From Fistulifera solaris (taxonomy: Eukaryota; Bacillariophyta; Bacillariophyceae; Naviculales; Stauroneidaceae), in the NCBI GenBank assembly GCA_030295235.1, contig AP026139.1, forward strand, positions 496,001 through 560,000: DNA of 64,000 bases. The letters are read 5' to 3'. The translations under genes were made by a program, and so were the position numbers. The notes beneath the pieces are model-generated. The model did not search any database and was not told the DNA's origin. It worked only from the letters and a program-made list of their open reading frames with translations. Position 1 is the first letter of the stretch; every line of letters starts with the position of its first letter. Shown here one piece after another: positions 21,714 through 32,117 of this stretch.

Positions 21714-23552
21714 TCAGAAGAAACGTCTCAGGGCAGCCGGTGCACTCTCTTTCCTATTGTCTGCAACATTGCCTTCTCCACCATTGGCGTTTTCCAATTT
21801 TTCCTTCTCCCGAAGTTCACGTAGTTTAATAGTATTTTGATCCAAAATATTTTTGTGCTTTCGGCGAAGCTGTGTTTGAATTTTGCTTCTCCCTCGCTTC
21901 TTTGTTTTTGGCTTCTTCTGAGGAACAGCTTTCGCATTCGCAGCTTCTTGCAAGTCGTGGAGACGCTCCAGCCGTTTGTGCGGGTCAGATTCTTCAATAC
22001 CACCAACTTGATCTGGGTCAAGTGCAATCATTTCTGGTCGCAGCTTGTCAAGAAGTGCCCTTACTTCTTCTTCTTGTCGCTGTTTAGCATCCTGCATCGG
22101 GTTTGTATTGTATTCTGCTGTATCTACTGATGGCTCACCCGAACCAGGAATCACAATACTGCTAATACCGTCTGTTTGTCCGATACCACAAACATCTTCA
22201 AACGGTCGGAATCTCAGTGTTTCGACAGGCCCTTTTCCCCCATCAAATGATGCATATAGGGATCTTTCACTTTCTCTCTCAATGCCTCTTGGCCCCAAAA
22301 AGTAGCATGACAACCGTGCCCAATACCGACAATGCCTCGCTGACTAATGTCCAGCGACGTCGGAATACCTCCTACGGTAAAGTAGGAATGAAGCTCTTTG
22401 TACATCCGCAGGTCCCATACTCGGATTTGTTTGTCAGCGCCGCCGGTTACCATCGTCCTTCCAGTTCGGTCCACCGCCAAACTATGAATGGCAGCGCCTT
22501 TGTGACAAAGCATTTTGGCAAGAAACTGCGAACTCGCTGGACTCCATAAGGTTACCGTGCCGTTAGAGTGGCCAGCGTGCAAGACAGCGTTAGCTGGATT
22601 TTGCCTCAATACAGAACAAGCCCCGAGTCTGGTTCTATGCTGCGAAACCAGTTGCCCTGTGCTGGTATCTTGATACTTGAGCCAACCAGCTCGTCCAATT
22701 GTAGCCAAAAGCCAGTGATACGGCAAAAATTGCAAAGCCATCGGATCGTTGTGATCGGACAATCGGTGAACCTCAGCACCCGTGTGGTCGTAAATGAATA
22801 CATGATTCTTTTGGGCAGCCGCAAAAGAGTAAAGTTCTGCAAGAAGCACGCATCTCTTACTCTTTCATGTACGGTGAATTCAGTGACCAGCGACTTGCTA
22901 TGGCAGTCCATCATCGCCAGGTGTCCGACCGATTTTCCATAGAGAATGGAATACCGCCCCGAACGATCGTATTCTAAACCGTAAGGAGCTGATTGACTCA
23001 GTGAAATGTCAAAATATTACTCGCCGCATGCGGGTCGACACGCTGTAATTGTCGTTTTAAAGCGACTTGGCTGAGCCCCGAAGTGCGTTCCATTTCATTT
23101 TCAGCTTCCAATAAACCAGCTTGCTCGGTTTGCAAAATTTCCGCCGCATCGACGGCCGCAACAGCAGCCTGCAAGCGTTTGGTTTCATGTCTCACGAGTA
23201 CTGTAGCGACTCGCTTACGGCCTCTATTTTGCAAAGCAAGTTTTTGCTTCTCATTTAATTTGGCTAAGTTAGGATTTTCGTCGTCCTTTCGAAGAGTCTC
23301 GCGTCGTCCTTGCGCTGTCTCCTTGGCCACTCCCCAAAGTTGCCTCTGAATGGCTTCCTCATTCTTTTCTTGACTTTTAGTAAGGAGCTGTTTGTGCTGA
23401 ATTAACGCCTCTTTGTTAGATAAACCTCTAGAAATTTTCATGCTTCCATCTGGATCAAATTCTTTCTCTCTCGATTTCGGTGCATGCTCTCCGTTAGTGG
23501 AGTCATCCTTATTCGAAATGCCATTCGAGTGCTTTGATGCACGTTTCGTCAT
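21714..23552 (-). CDS. UTP7: UTP7/WDR46, WD40 subunit of the SSU processome
   Basis: Nucleolar protein needed for 18S rRNA processing in the U3 snoRNP. The first part (22998-23552) is a charged helix ending [19 protein letters not shown] and HAASNI. In the next frame are [12 protein letters not shown] and [20 protein letters not shown]; in a third, [22 protein letters not shown] repeats ([15 protein letters not shown]) and DPYMHHLM. In the last frame is [20 protein letters not shown] followed by VIPGSGEP, the BING4CT signature, and a basic tail. Three changes of frame, each one missing base (T run at about 23011, near 22848, G run at about 22240), break an essential gene, so I blame the assembly. 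Confidence 0.92.
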
Positions 23553-23842
23553 TTTGCTGTATCTATAGGGAAGAAGCTGACAGTTGTGAATTGTTCATTG
23601 ATGGCAAAGCGTTCCCATCATTGCAGTTTTGATTTGGTAGAAAACATAAAATGGGTGGATTTGAATTTGCCCCGCACTTCTCGTTCGCGGATGAAGATTT
23701 TCGTTGGTCTATGGACAGACGTCACCAACGTGTTATACATGTAAAAAAACTTCGAAAAACTCAAACTATTACCGATGTACAAAAAAATTTATTGTAACAA
23801 GTACTGTACAAGTACCAAGTGTAGAAACCGACGAAATTACTA

Positions 23843-24035
23843 ATATTTATTCCTAATTTCCTAACGTCAGAATGTAATCTTGACATTCGACTCAATACTC
23901 AATTCTCCATTTTTCGTTTCACTTCCAATCTGGCACTTCGTTGAGTAGGCATTGGTTCTGGCTCTAGCTCTAGTGCTAATAGAGGGCAAGTCCAGAGCCT
24001 GTTTCCCAATGAGGGGGAGAATCCACGACTGGAAT
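23843..24035 (-). mobile_element. LINE 3'-end remnant
   Basis: This stretch matches the 3' end of the larger LINE at 52773-54494, starting from the same terminal words (plus strand TATTCCTAATTTCCTAACG, then TCAGAATGTAATCTTGACAT) and continuing through a shared CTCTAGCTCTAG...AGGGGGAG region. Orientation is minus. It is a short, 5'-truncated copy downstream of the first TPR gene. The upstream limit is approximate. Confidence 0.7.
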
Positions 24036-24421
24036 GCAATCACGTGTACAGCAATACTCCCTGAAGGGTTTCGCGTCCTTTTGAGTGCCCTCAGCAGAAA
24101 TGACAGCATTCTGAACTAAAATTGCAATAATCTAAAATTTCATCTAAATATTATTTGAATTATTTCGTTCAGATCCTGCTCTGTTACTCGTTAGGACATT
24201 AGTATCGCCAGAAGTGTTCTATCAACTTTCACAAGACTGGATTTCAGTCCCGATCCCTTATCGTTCTAACCGTGCCCTGCGGACAGAGGATGACGAAGTA
24301 CCTACAAATGATGGGTGATAGATACCAACAGCAATTGACTTTTGAAAACTTGCCCTCATGAGATTGTTAAGTGTTTGCCGTTTGTGGTTTTTCAATGTAC
24401 AGATCGACATTGTCATTGATT

Positions 24422-25429
24422 TTAGGGCGACTGCACGCGCCGTAGATCATTTAGGAGACCCTGAATAATTGGCGAATCGTCATGGGCTCCTGCTCTACGA
24501 TATATTTCCAGTGATGTTCGATAGAATACTTCGGCCTGCGGGAGGTCATCCTCCGCATCGAAAGCATTGGCCAAATTATGAGCGTCTCGGGCGACAAAAC
24601 AATGCTCTGTTCCAAATAGTTCTCTATGGATCACAAATACTTTGGCAAAGCAGTTTCTAGCCTGTCGTGCGTTTCCCGAGCACAAGAACACTTCTCCTAA
24701 ATGTTTCAATGTATCGACAGTATCCACATGGGTGGGTCCGAGTTCGCCTTCGCGAATCAGAAAAGCTTCAAATAAATGAGAAATACTTTCGTTCCATCGT
24801 GCCGAGTTACTGCATGCTTGACCTAAAAGATCCAGACATCGAGCACGAGCGATCGATTTTTGTAATACTCCAAACGTTTTTGCGGCCTTTTCGAGTATAG
24901 GAATGGCCTCATCATGCTGGTCTCGTTGTACTGCAACGTTCCCTGCGTGAAGCATGGATAGGGCTCGTCGGAATGCTGCCCTATGTTCGCTCCGATATTC
25001 GAGCATCACTTGGCGCTCGCGCTCTTGGTGCAAGTCAGCAATGTAAGTTTGCTCTACGAGAGGCAGTGTGTCGGGTGAAATTCGTTTGTAGGATACTTTA
25101 CGAGGAGCGATGGTAGATTCATTGTCCTCTTCTTGAATTCCTGGCCTCTTTATTCTCACTTTTTCTAGTGGAAATTTGTCTGCTAGATCAATTATTCGGA
25201 AACGAGCGGTTGATTCCACTTTTCGGTCTAACACGTCGAGTGCATGGGGGTTTGACATGTTGGTTACGGAAGACAATAAAGACGATGGCGTTACCGTTGA
25301 ACTGGCCGTAAGCTCATCTTCGAGTTGTCGTTTGAGCATTTGTGTTTGGGATTCGTTCATGTTTTTCACGTAGTATGGATATCTTGATTCGACCGCTTTC
25401 CTCGGATTATAGCGATTTGTTTCAGTCAT
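24422..25429 (-). CDS. TPR protein, kinesin-light-chain-type repeats (copy 1)
   Basis: 335 residues, frame intact, one exon. The first 120 residues are polar and disordered. From about residue 150 come TPR helices: RAALSMLHAGNVAV-like RRALSMLHAGNVAVQRD, ARCLDLLGQACSN, HVDTVDTLKHLGEVFLCSGN, CFAKVFVIHRELFGTEH and HNLANAFDAEDDLPQAEVFY. The spacing is that of TPR_12/kinesin light chain repeats, which bind peptide partners. The next gene on the same strand is a paralogue. Partner and pathway unknown. Confidence 0.85.
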   Translation of the reverse strand: MTETNRYNPRKAVESRYPYYVKNMNESQTQMLKRQLEDELTASSTVTPSSLLSSVTNMSNPHALDVLDRKVESTARFRIIDLADKFPLEKVRIKRPGIQEEDNESTIAPRKVSYKRISPDTLPLVEQTYIADLHQERERQVMLEYRSEHRAAFRRALSMLHAGNVAVQRDQHDEAIPILEKAAKTFGVLQKSIARARCLDLLGQACSNSARWNESISHLFEAFLIREGELGPTHVDTVDTLKHLGEVFLCSGNARQARNCFAKVFVIHRELFGTEHCFVARDAHNLANAFDAEDDLPQAEVFYRTSLEIYRRAGAHDDSPIIQGLLNDLRRVQSP

Positions 25430-25944
25430 GTCAACAAATCGGAAGTCTTTTCAACAGACTATTAACGGCAAAGAAGGGCTTTATCTTGGGTTCCTTGACT
25501 TCCGCTTGTCAAACTTGGCTCGCCGATGTCAATCGTGGTAACTTTAAGCAAAGAGGATTTACAATTATCGCTTTCGTGGGTTTGCTAAAAAGAAAAGATA
25601 GCCTTGATTTGCCGAACGGTTGAGTTGAAAAATTTTGTAAAGAAAAAGTCGTTCATTCATTGGCCGTTCCGTGTTCCGTGCGAAGGCAAATCTTTTGGTG
25701 TTTGATGGGCCGGATCGCGGATCTACCATCTATCGCTAGAGCGGTTGCATAACAGTGGTTAATAAGTATTTGAATTTACCATGTTACTCAATGTTCCATG
25801 GAAGGTGTGAACAGCTAAGTAAATGTAACGAGCCACTAATCAATTCATGTCAATACCGTTCATAATGTACCTTTTGTCGCTAATTACCCATACTTTTAAC
25901 TGATTCAACTGAAGTCAATTTCGGCCTTCTGGATTCGCTTGAAT

Positions 25945-25974
25945 TTGACTTGGCTTGGCTTGGCTTGGCTTGGA
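25945..25974. repeat. (TTGGC)n tandem repeat
   Basis: About five and a half pentamer units (TTGAC then TTGGC repeated), with two further TTGGC-type words at 25980-25990. Non-coding. Confidence 0.8.
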
Positions 25975-26084
25975 GGCTGCTTGGCTTGCTTGATGCTTGA
26001 CATTTTCCCTTAATGTCTGCACGTCGTCCGATTGGCTGGGTACGAATAAAGTTTTCTTGCCAAGAGGTAACACAAACACTAAAA

Positions 26085-26119
26085 TATTTATTCCTAATTT
26101 CTTAAGGTCAGAATGTAAT
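26085..26119 (-). mobile_element. LINE 3'-terminal tip
   Basis: About 35 bp (plus strand TATTTATTCCTAATTTC, then TTAAGGTCAGAATGTAAT) match the extreme 3' ends of the LINE copies at 23843 and 52773, in the same orientation. It lies just downstream of TPR copy 2. It is too short to call by itself; the two better copies support it. Confidence 0.55.
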
Positions 26120-26306
26120 AATACCCTTAAAAGAAAAATTACGTACTTGTAGGTTAGCTCCGTCATTCAGAGTTACTGAAGAACTTATCGTTAATCATTC
26201 GTCGTCCTCCAAAGCCAAAACATGTCCTAGAAGCTAAATTCGTCTTTATTCAAACTTTAGTTTATTTGTTCACTCTTGTTACAGGTCACTATCTAAAACA
26301 GTAAAA

Positions 26307-27849
26307 TTACACGGCTGCTCGAGCACCCCTTTTCATTTCCTTCAAGTTCTCAATATCCTGTACCAGTCGAATGATGGAAGGGTGATTCTTGTGCAAAGGT
26401 AACTTGTGGTAGATAACCCAAGCAGTGAGATAAAACTTCCTGGCCTCGTTGTAGTTACCAAGAGTGACAAGGACATTGGCGAGATCATGAGACGCAAGAG
26501 CAACACCGGGATGCGTTGCACCAAAAATTGATTTGCGCGACCAAAATACTTCTCGAAAGCACTTTAATGCACCTCTGGCGTCACCCAAGTGAAGGAGAGA
26601 AGATCCCAAATGATTTAGCGAATCAATTGTATCCACGTGTTGTTTACCTAGCTCCCGCTGCCTTATTAAGAATGATTCTTGAAAGCAGCAAATCGCTTTC
26701 CTCCAGTCCTTCTTCTTTTGAAAGCGATTCCCAGCAGATTTGCAGCAAGAGCAATTGCGACATCTTTCTTTTCAGCGCTCTAACGTCTTTCACAGAAAGT
26801 GCAAGTACCCCAATGGCTGCATCTAATCGCCCTCTTTTCAACTGAAGAGATCCCCATTTCACAAGTATGCGAGCTCGCCGTACAGAAGGTCGGGATCTGC
26901 TTAAAATCATTTCAAAACCCGCTTCGTCTCCGTTTGTGGGGTCCACCGGTTGGGTGCTTTCATGGTCTAATGGATACGCCAAACTCGCATCATCTACGAT
27001 ACGCTGAAATTCATTTTGGAAGGAATTCGTTGACAAAAATCCAGCGAAACTAGGTTCGATAGCTGCGAGTGAATCGAGTGGCGACTCAGAGGATGAAAAA
27101 TCCGACAAGTCAGCAAAGATTTCAGCAGAAGTGATGATCGATTTGTGCTGATCAGGTGACTCCACCGACGGATTTTGCTGTTTCTCTGCTTGTTGTGTGT
27201 GTTCACATGATACGTCAATCCGTGAGGACTCTGGCTCTTTTACACTGGACAATGAACTCGATGTTGTGGCGCCTTCCTCGTTGGGGCAGTCGTGTGTGAT
27301 ATTCGCACCTTGCTTCCATAACTGTTCCGGTGATACATTATGGTTAATCACGTCTTCTTCCCGAGGTATTTGCGGGCTTGTTGTTACGTCCGCTGTTGAC
27401 TCGAAAGCGGCGTTTCTATGAACTATTTCCCGATCGAAAAGTTCTGACGTACGCTCCAGCAATAACTCAACTCTTTGTTCGATTGAGGCATGGCAACATT
27501 CATCCGACTCCGTTGTTTCGGGGCTGCAGAACGCGTCGTCATCGACACTCTCGAACAAACAGCTTTCCGAGACACTACTCGCTGTTGAACGTAGTTCGTC
27601 TTGCGTAGTATTCGTTTCATCGTCCCTTCCATCTGCGTTATCGACGTTCATCCCATACAGCTCTTTTGGAAGGAACGAAATGGACTTTTTCGAGTGGTTG
27701 CTGCTCAGGGAAAGTGCAGGAAACTCCCCACAACTGGATGCTTTCCCGTTGTTTCGACTATTTGAAACCAACTCGCCTGTTTCCAGTTCGTCGATCCACA
27801 GAATATGGCCAGCCTGTCCGATAGGACTGTTTGGTAAAGGAATATTCAT
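26307..27849 (-). CDS. TPR protein, kinesin-light-chain-type repeats (copy 2)
   Basis: The N-terminal 300 residues (from ATG 27849) are Ser/Glu-rich and disordered. TPR helices follow: RRARILVKWGSLQLKRGR, then in the next frame KDVAIALAANLLGIAF, then in a third DWRKAICCFQESFLIRQREL, HVDTIDSLNHLGSSLLHLGD and SHDLANVLVTLGNYNEARKF. The two shifts each equal one missing base (A run at about 26765, T/A run at about 26718), and the joined sequence aligns with TPR copy 1. Scaffold or adaptor function is inferred only from the fold. Confidence 0.78.
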
Positions 27850-28325
27850 GGCCTTGCCTTGTATTCGAATTAGGAATTTGACATCATTTATTCGTGAAAC
27901 CTAAAAGAAAATGATTGATTGCTTCGCGGCACAGCTGCATTCTGGCGATCAACTTTCTTTGTCAGCGACGACAACGTGGGGAACCGCGAAACGCGTTCGC
28001 GCACTGTCCAAAAGAGTGTCTCTCCGAAGTAAGCTGTTGGTATAATACTACTATAAGTAGTACCGATGTTTTCTACCATAACACAGTGTGACATGTGAGC
28101 ACGTGCTTCCTTTTAATATCGGCTGTCGGCTGTACTCGGAGTATAACTTGTGTGAAACCGAACATTTACGGCAAATCGGCAATCGGCAAATCACGGCGGA
28201 GCTGCTTGGGATAAAGGGCCTGGAAAGTAAAGTTGAAACGACATGCGAGCAACTTCATGATGGTGACATGTTCAATATACGGGGTCATATCTATTTCTCA
28301 TAAAAAGAGCACATCCTAATACAAA
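27850..28325. promoter_or_regulatory. Divergent intergenic region
   Basis: 476 bases between TPR copy 2 (minus) and the ankyrin gene (plus), so both promoters should be here. No gene-like frame or repeat stands out. Confidence 0.35.
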
Positions 28326-30103
28326 ATGCCGTACACGTCGCATCTTCTGTTGCTTTTAGATACAATCATTAGTCAGGATGCTACCGAGATTGACTCGGTA
28401 ATGAGACTCGTGATAAATGAAATCTTAGCGGTTGGCATCCAAGTCAATAAGAGTGAGGTTGCTGACCCACTGCACTGCACAAATCATCTCTGTCGGGTCA
28501 TACATGCTCTTATGATGGCGAAACCCGGTGTTGAGAGAATCGCAAGCGCTAACGACGGGTCATTGCCTTTGCACTTTGCGGCTTCGTTGGGGAAACCGGA
28601 AGTAGCGCAGCTTTGCTCTCACAGGTGAGTTCCGTAGTATTGGATCTTTCTCCATTGAAGTGTATTTCGTTTTTCTTCTCATTTTCAGCTCCCGCATCTA
28701 GTATCCAGAAGCCGCTTATATTCCAAACAACAAAGGGAAGATCGCCCTTCACTATGCGGCGCGGGAAGGACGGATCCAGATGGTCCGCTTTTTTCTGCAT
28801 CATGTCCCGAGGACGGCAGCCATCCGCACAGACAAACAAAAGCTTGCCATCCATTTCGCGGCAGGCGATGGTCACACTGAAATTGTCCGTCATTTACTGG
28901 AAGTCTTTCCACAAGGCGCTAGTTTACCGTCCGCGAAAGGCAAGTTGGCGCTTCATTTTGCCGCTCGGTGGGACCATTTGGAAATTGCACAAGATCTTCA
29001 TATCGCATATCCGAATGGAGTGCGACAAGTCGACTTGGAAGGAAATTTGCCACTGCATGATGCAGCACGAGAAGGACAAGTCCGCATGGCGAGGTATTTG
29101 ATAGATCTGTATCCATCTGCTTTGTGCATAGCGAACATTCGCGACGAAGTGCCTTTGTTCCTCGCTGTCCGGGCCGGGAATATCGATTTAATAGTGTCCA
29201 TGATCCAAGCATGGCCTGGAGCTTGTAGACATGTTTTGCGACTGCTATCAGCCGATGATAGAGTGGAAGACTGGGATATTATAGAGCTACTACTTCGTGG
29301 CGCTGTTCTGAATTTTTATGACTGCTCTTTGTTCACAGAACATGAACCGTCTCGCGTCATTCTTCCATACGATATGGAGCTCATTACTAGCGTTGGTTCA
29401 GAGAAAACGAAAAAAAGGAAGAAAGTATCACCTGTTTATGATGCAAGTGCAATATATACAAATCAGTCGGCGCCGGAACTTGTTCCAACCGCAGCATCTA
29501 TCGAGGTTGCAAAGGGCTGACACGATGCAAGTCTCCCATCTTAATGGAAATAGAAGTTAGCCGAAAAAGAGAATGGCGCCGTTCGAAGTAGGGATGAAGA
29601 CAGCAAATAAGCCTTCACAGGCTTTTGATATTGACGATCTAAAGCGGACTGCGTCAGGTTCTGTGTTTTTACCCTTGCATGCAGCTCTGGCTGCCGGATC
29701 GTCCTTTCATGTTCTAGAGCGGGTATTTAAGATGTACCGAAATACAAGAAACGCGGTCGACAACGTAGGTCGGACGGCTTTGCACTGTGCGATGCAAATG
29801 GCCCACGACGACAAAACCATTCGTTTTATCATGGATAATATCGTGAGTCCTGAATCTGCCAGCGCACGTGATTTGTGCCATCGACTTCCACTTCATCTGG
29901 CTATCGCTTTCCAGGCCGACTCACGAATCGTGGAAGCACTGCTGGAAGCTTATCCTCCAGCCGGTGTCGAATTTTGTCGAAGTAGGAATGAGTGGTACAA
30001 CACGCTTCCTTTCCAAATGGCTGCAGAATACGGATGCGATCTCAGTATTGTGTATCGTCTGCTTCGCTCCGATCCCAGTTGTTTGGAAAAGGTAATATGC
30101 TAG
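28326..30103 (+). CDS. Ankyrin-repeat protein, one intron
   Basis: ATG 28326 opens a helical N-terminus, then ankyrin repeats: DGSLPLHFAASLGKPEVA, an intron at 28625-28701 (GTGAGT...ATCTAG, 77 bp), YPEAAYIPNNKGKIALHYAA, KLAIHFAAGDGHTEIVRHLL, KLALHFAARWDHLEIAQDL and GNLPLHDAAREGQVRMARYL. A second block has GRTALHCAMQMAHDD and HRLPLHLAIAFQADSRIVEA. Three frame changes (about 28604, the GGG at 29513-29515, and about 29588) each fit one missing base. Joined, the second yields GLTRCKSPILMEIEVSRKRE, which bridges the blocks. The x-LPLHxAA form is common in diatom ankyrin proteins. Protein-binding role only. Confidence 0.78.
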
Positions 30104-30276
30104 GGGGCTAACTGTTAATTAATGTAGTAGAATAGAAGAATCATAAATAAAGTTTTGTATAGCAGTATGTATCTCTACGCGCCATAAAGAGAGGATGCTG
30201 TTCTTCAGCTTCAGAAGCACCATGAAGGCCCATGCGCCTCTAATAAATGTTTCTCATCCGCGGAGCAATGTTTCTT

Positions 30277-30745
30277 TTATTGTCGCGTCACTTCTCCTTT
30301 GGATCGGTACACTTCGGCGACTTCCGGATCAACTTGTTTTAAGATAAATTCCATGGCTTCATCAAAGTTGGGGATGTTGCGCATTTCAAACTTGGCCCCG
30401 TCCCGCAAAAATGCCACCAAATCACCATCTCCAAACAATCGCTTGGCGGTGCGGATTTCCACAATGTCCGGGTAGACGATTTCGGCCATTTCTTTGCCAC
30501 CAATACCGGATGTGACACGAATACGACGCGTCGTAATTTTGTAGCGGACCCACGCTTGACGCGCCCAAGCGGCCGCCGCCGGAATGATCCCTACCACGGT
30601 CAAGATGGATACGGTGGGTGCAATCGTTTCGGTAATGGCCGGTGGTCCTTCGTAGAATGTTTCTTCGGGAGCCAAGGCGGCCTTGGGTTTGACTTGCTTC
30701 GAGGATGATTCGGAAGAACCTTTTCGTTTTCCGCGTTTGACCTGC

Positions 30746-30784
<39 letters not shown>

Positions 30785-31073
30785 AATAATTTGAGGTAAC
30801 GGATCCAAGGACTAAGAAATGCCATCACTCTAGTTTCACGTACTTTGGCAGCACCTCGTCCCAGCAATTCGGCCTTGTCAAGCAAATCGTCATCTTCGTC
30901 TTCGTCTTCGGCAGGCGCGGGAGGCATAAAGACTGCTTCCTGGTTCTCTTCGGCCCAAATTCGACTTGTGGATGTACATTTCGAACATCGGGTGAGCGAG
31001 GCAGGTTGTACAGAAAAGGCGCTGACGCAGGGCGTAGCAAAAGAAGAGCTGTTGTGAAAGTGAAGAACTTCAT
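30277..31073 (-). CDS. Plastid-targeted membrane protein with bacterial-PH-like domain
   Basis: ATG 31073 gives a signal peptide ending RPASAPFLYNLP, an ASAP/ASAF-type plastid site (an in-frame ATG also lies at 31088). The frame shifts by one missing base near 30957, then reads IWAEENQEAVFMPPAP, an acidic stretch and GRGAAK. An intron (30742-30843, 102 bp, GTACGT...TTTCGCAG) leads to VKRGKRKGSSESSSK, a membrane helix (TVSILTVVGIIPAAAAWARQ) and RRIRVTSGIGGKEMAEIVYP ... GDLVAFLRDGAKFEMRNIPN, which resembles a bPH2-type domain. Because 102 is a multiple of three and the intron lacks stops, retention would add 34 residues. Function unknown. Confidence 0.72.
30749..30774. repeat. (AG)n microsatellite inside an intron
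   Basis: About 13 AG units on the plus strand, hence (CT)n on the coding strand, immediately before the 3' splice site of the plastid PH-like gene. It forms the polypyrimidine tract. Confidence 0.9.
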
Positions 31074-31088
31074 AATGTTTTTTCTCAA

Positions 31089-31635
31089 ATGTTGATTGAA
31101 TTTAATTTGAATTCTGAATTGTGAGGGCGTGGATGTTATCGTAGAATGAATAGGCTGATGCGTCTTTTAGAGCGTTTTATGTTCTGACTTGTTTTTCCTA
31201 TCATCAGCGTTTCAATACTCCAGTATGTTTTGGAATGAGAGATGACCGACATGTCGTATGTCGTATGTCGTTTCACAAAAATGCGATCACCTTACCAAAA
31301 AAATAAACGTCCGTATGCGAACCACGTCATCTTCTGTCTGGTCGTCGTACCCACCTTTTGGCCCATCTTTGTGTCGTACCGGTGTCTTTCAAGAACATCC
31401 TCACCGTTCGGCACGAACCTTGGGGAATTTCTTGACGGCTCTTTGGACCTCCCACGAAGTCGCACGCCATAACCTCCTGGTAATATTAACACCATTGGCG
31501 CCGTAAACAGTTCAATAAAGTATCACAACACAAAATCAAAAGGGAGTCGGAGAACATATTTCGTTCTTCGTTAACATATTTCGTTCTTCGTTTTGTAATC
31601 ATTCGACTTTTGCTATCCAACAAAACCAAACGAAT
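31089..31635. promoter_or_regulatory. Divergent intergenic region with a 19-20 bp tandem duplication
   Basis: About 550 bases between divergent genes. At about 31554-31593 the word AACATATTTCGTTCTTCGTT is repeated in tandem. At 31251-31271 there is a triple (G)TCGTATGTCGTATGTCG. No credible gene. Confidence 0.5.
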
Positions 31636-32054
31636 ATGGCAGCGTCTTCTCCGACCTACTATGTCAGTATCACCGGATTGCAACTGAAATCCATCTTTCA
31701 CGCTCCTTTGTTCTGGTATCATGCGATTCCATCCATGATACAAGCCAGATCATCTCCCGGAAACATAGTGCCGATGCCTTTGCTCACAAAGGCATTCAGC
31801 ACACGGTCTCGGTGTGGACCGACCGGGCTAGTATGTTACAGTATCTGCGACAAGGAGCTCATTTACAGGCCATGAAAGTCTTTGATACCGTCAGTGGTTA
31901 TGGCAAAATATATGGTTACGAAACCGATTGTATTCCCATCAATCAAGAAGAAATTTTGGAAATTTGGGAGAAACATGGTAGGGTGGTATTGGGAAAAGAG
32001 ATAAACCAGGTGATAGTGAGGGAAATGCCAAGCGAGTCGTTTCTTAAGACATGA
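31636..32054 (+). CDS. Small CrtA/DUF3291-like (dimeric alpha-beta barrel) protein
   Basis: From ATG 31636: YYVSITGLQLKSIFHAPLFW and QARSSPGNI, then, one frame over (one missing base at about 31769), ADAFAHKGIQHTVSVWTDRA, MLQYLRQGAHLQAMKVFDTV and GYETDCIPINQEEILEIWEK. The W-x-D-R-x-x-M-x-x-[FY]-x-x-x-x-x-H-x-x-A-M pattern is that of spheroidene-monooxygenase/DUF3291-type proteins with a ferredoxin-like fold. About 140 residues. Activity is not predictable; a heme- or monooxygenase-type role is only a family association. Confidence 0.6.
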
Positions 32055-32117
32055 TTATTTTTGACGCGATTATGAGCGATTAAAATGTCTTTTTTAATCA
32101 AAAAAATTGTAAGGCGA

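Larger units (their letters stand above)
25430..26306. other. Intergenic region between TPR paralogues
   Basis: About 880 bases. It holds a short (TTGGC)n tandem repeat at about 25945-25974 and a LINE 3' tip at 26085-26119. Otherwise it is AT-rich without credible genes. It should include the promoter of TPR copy 1. Confidence 0.5.
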
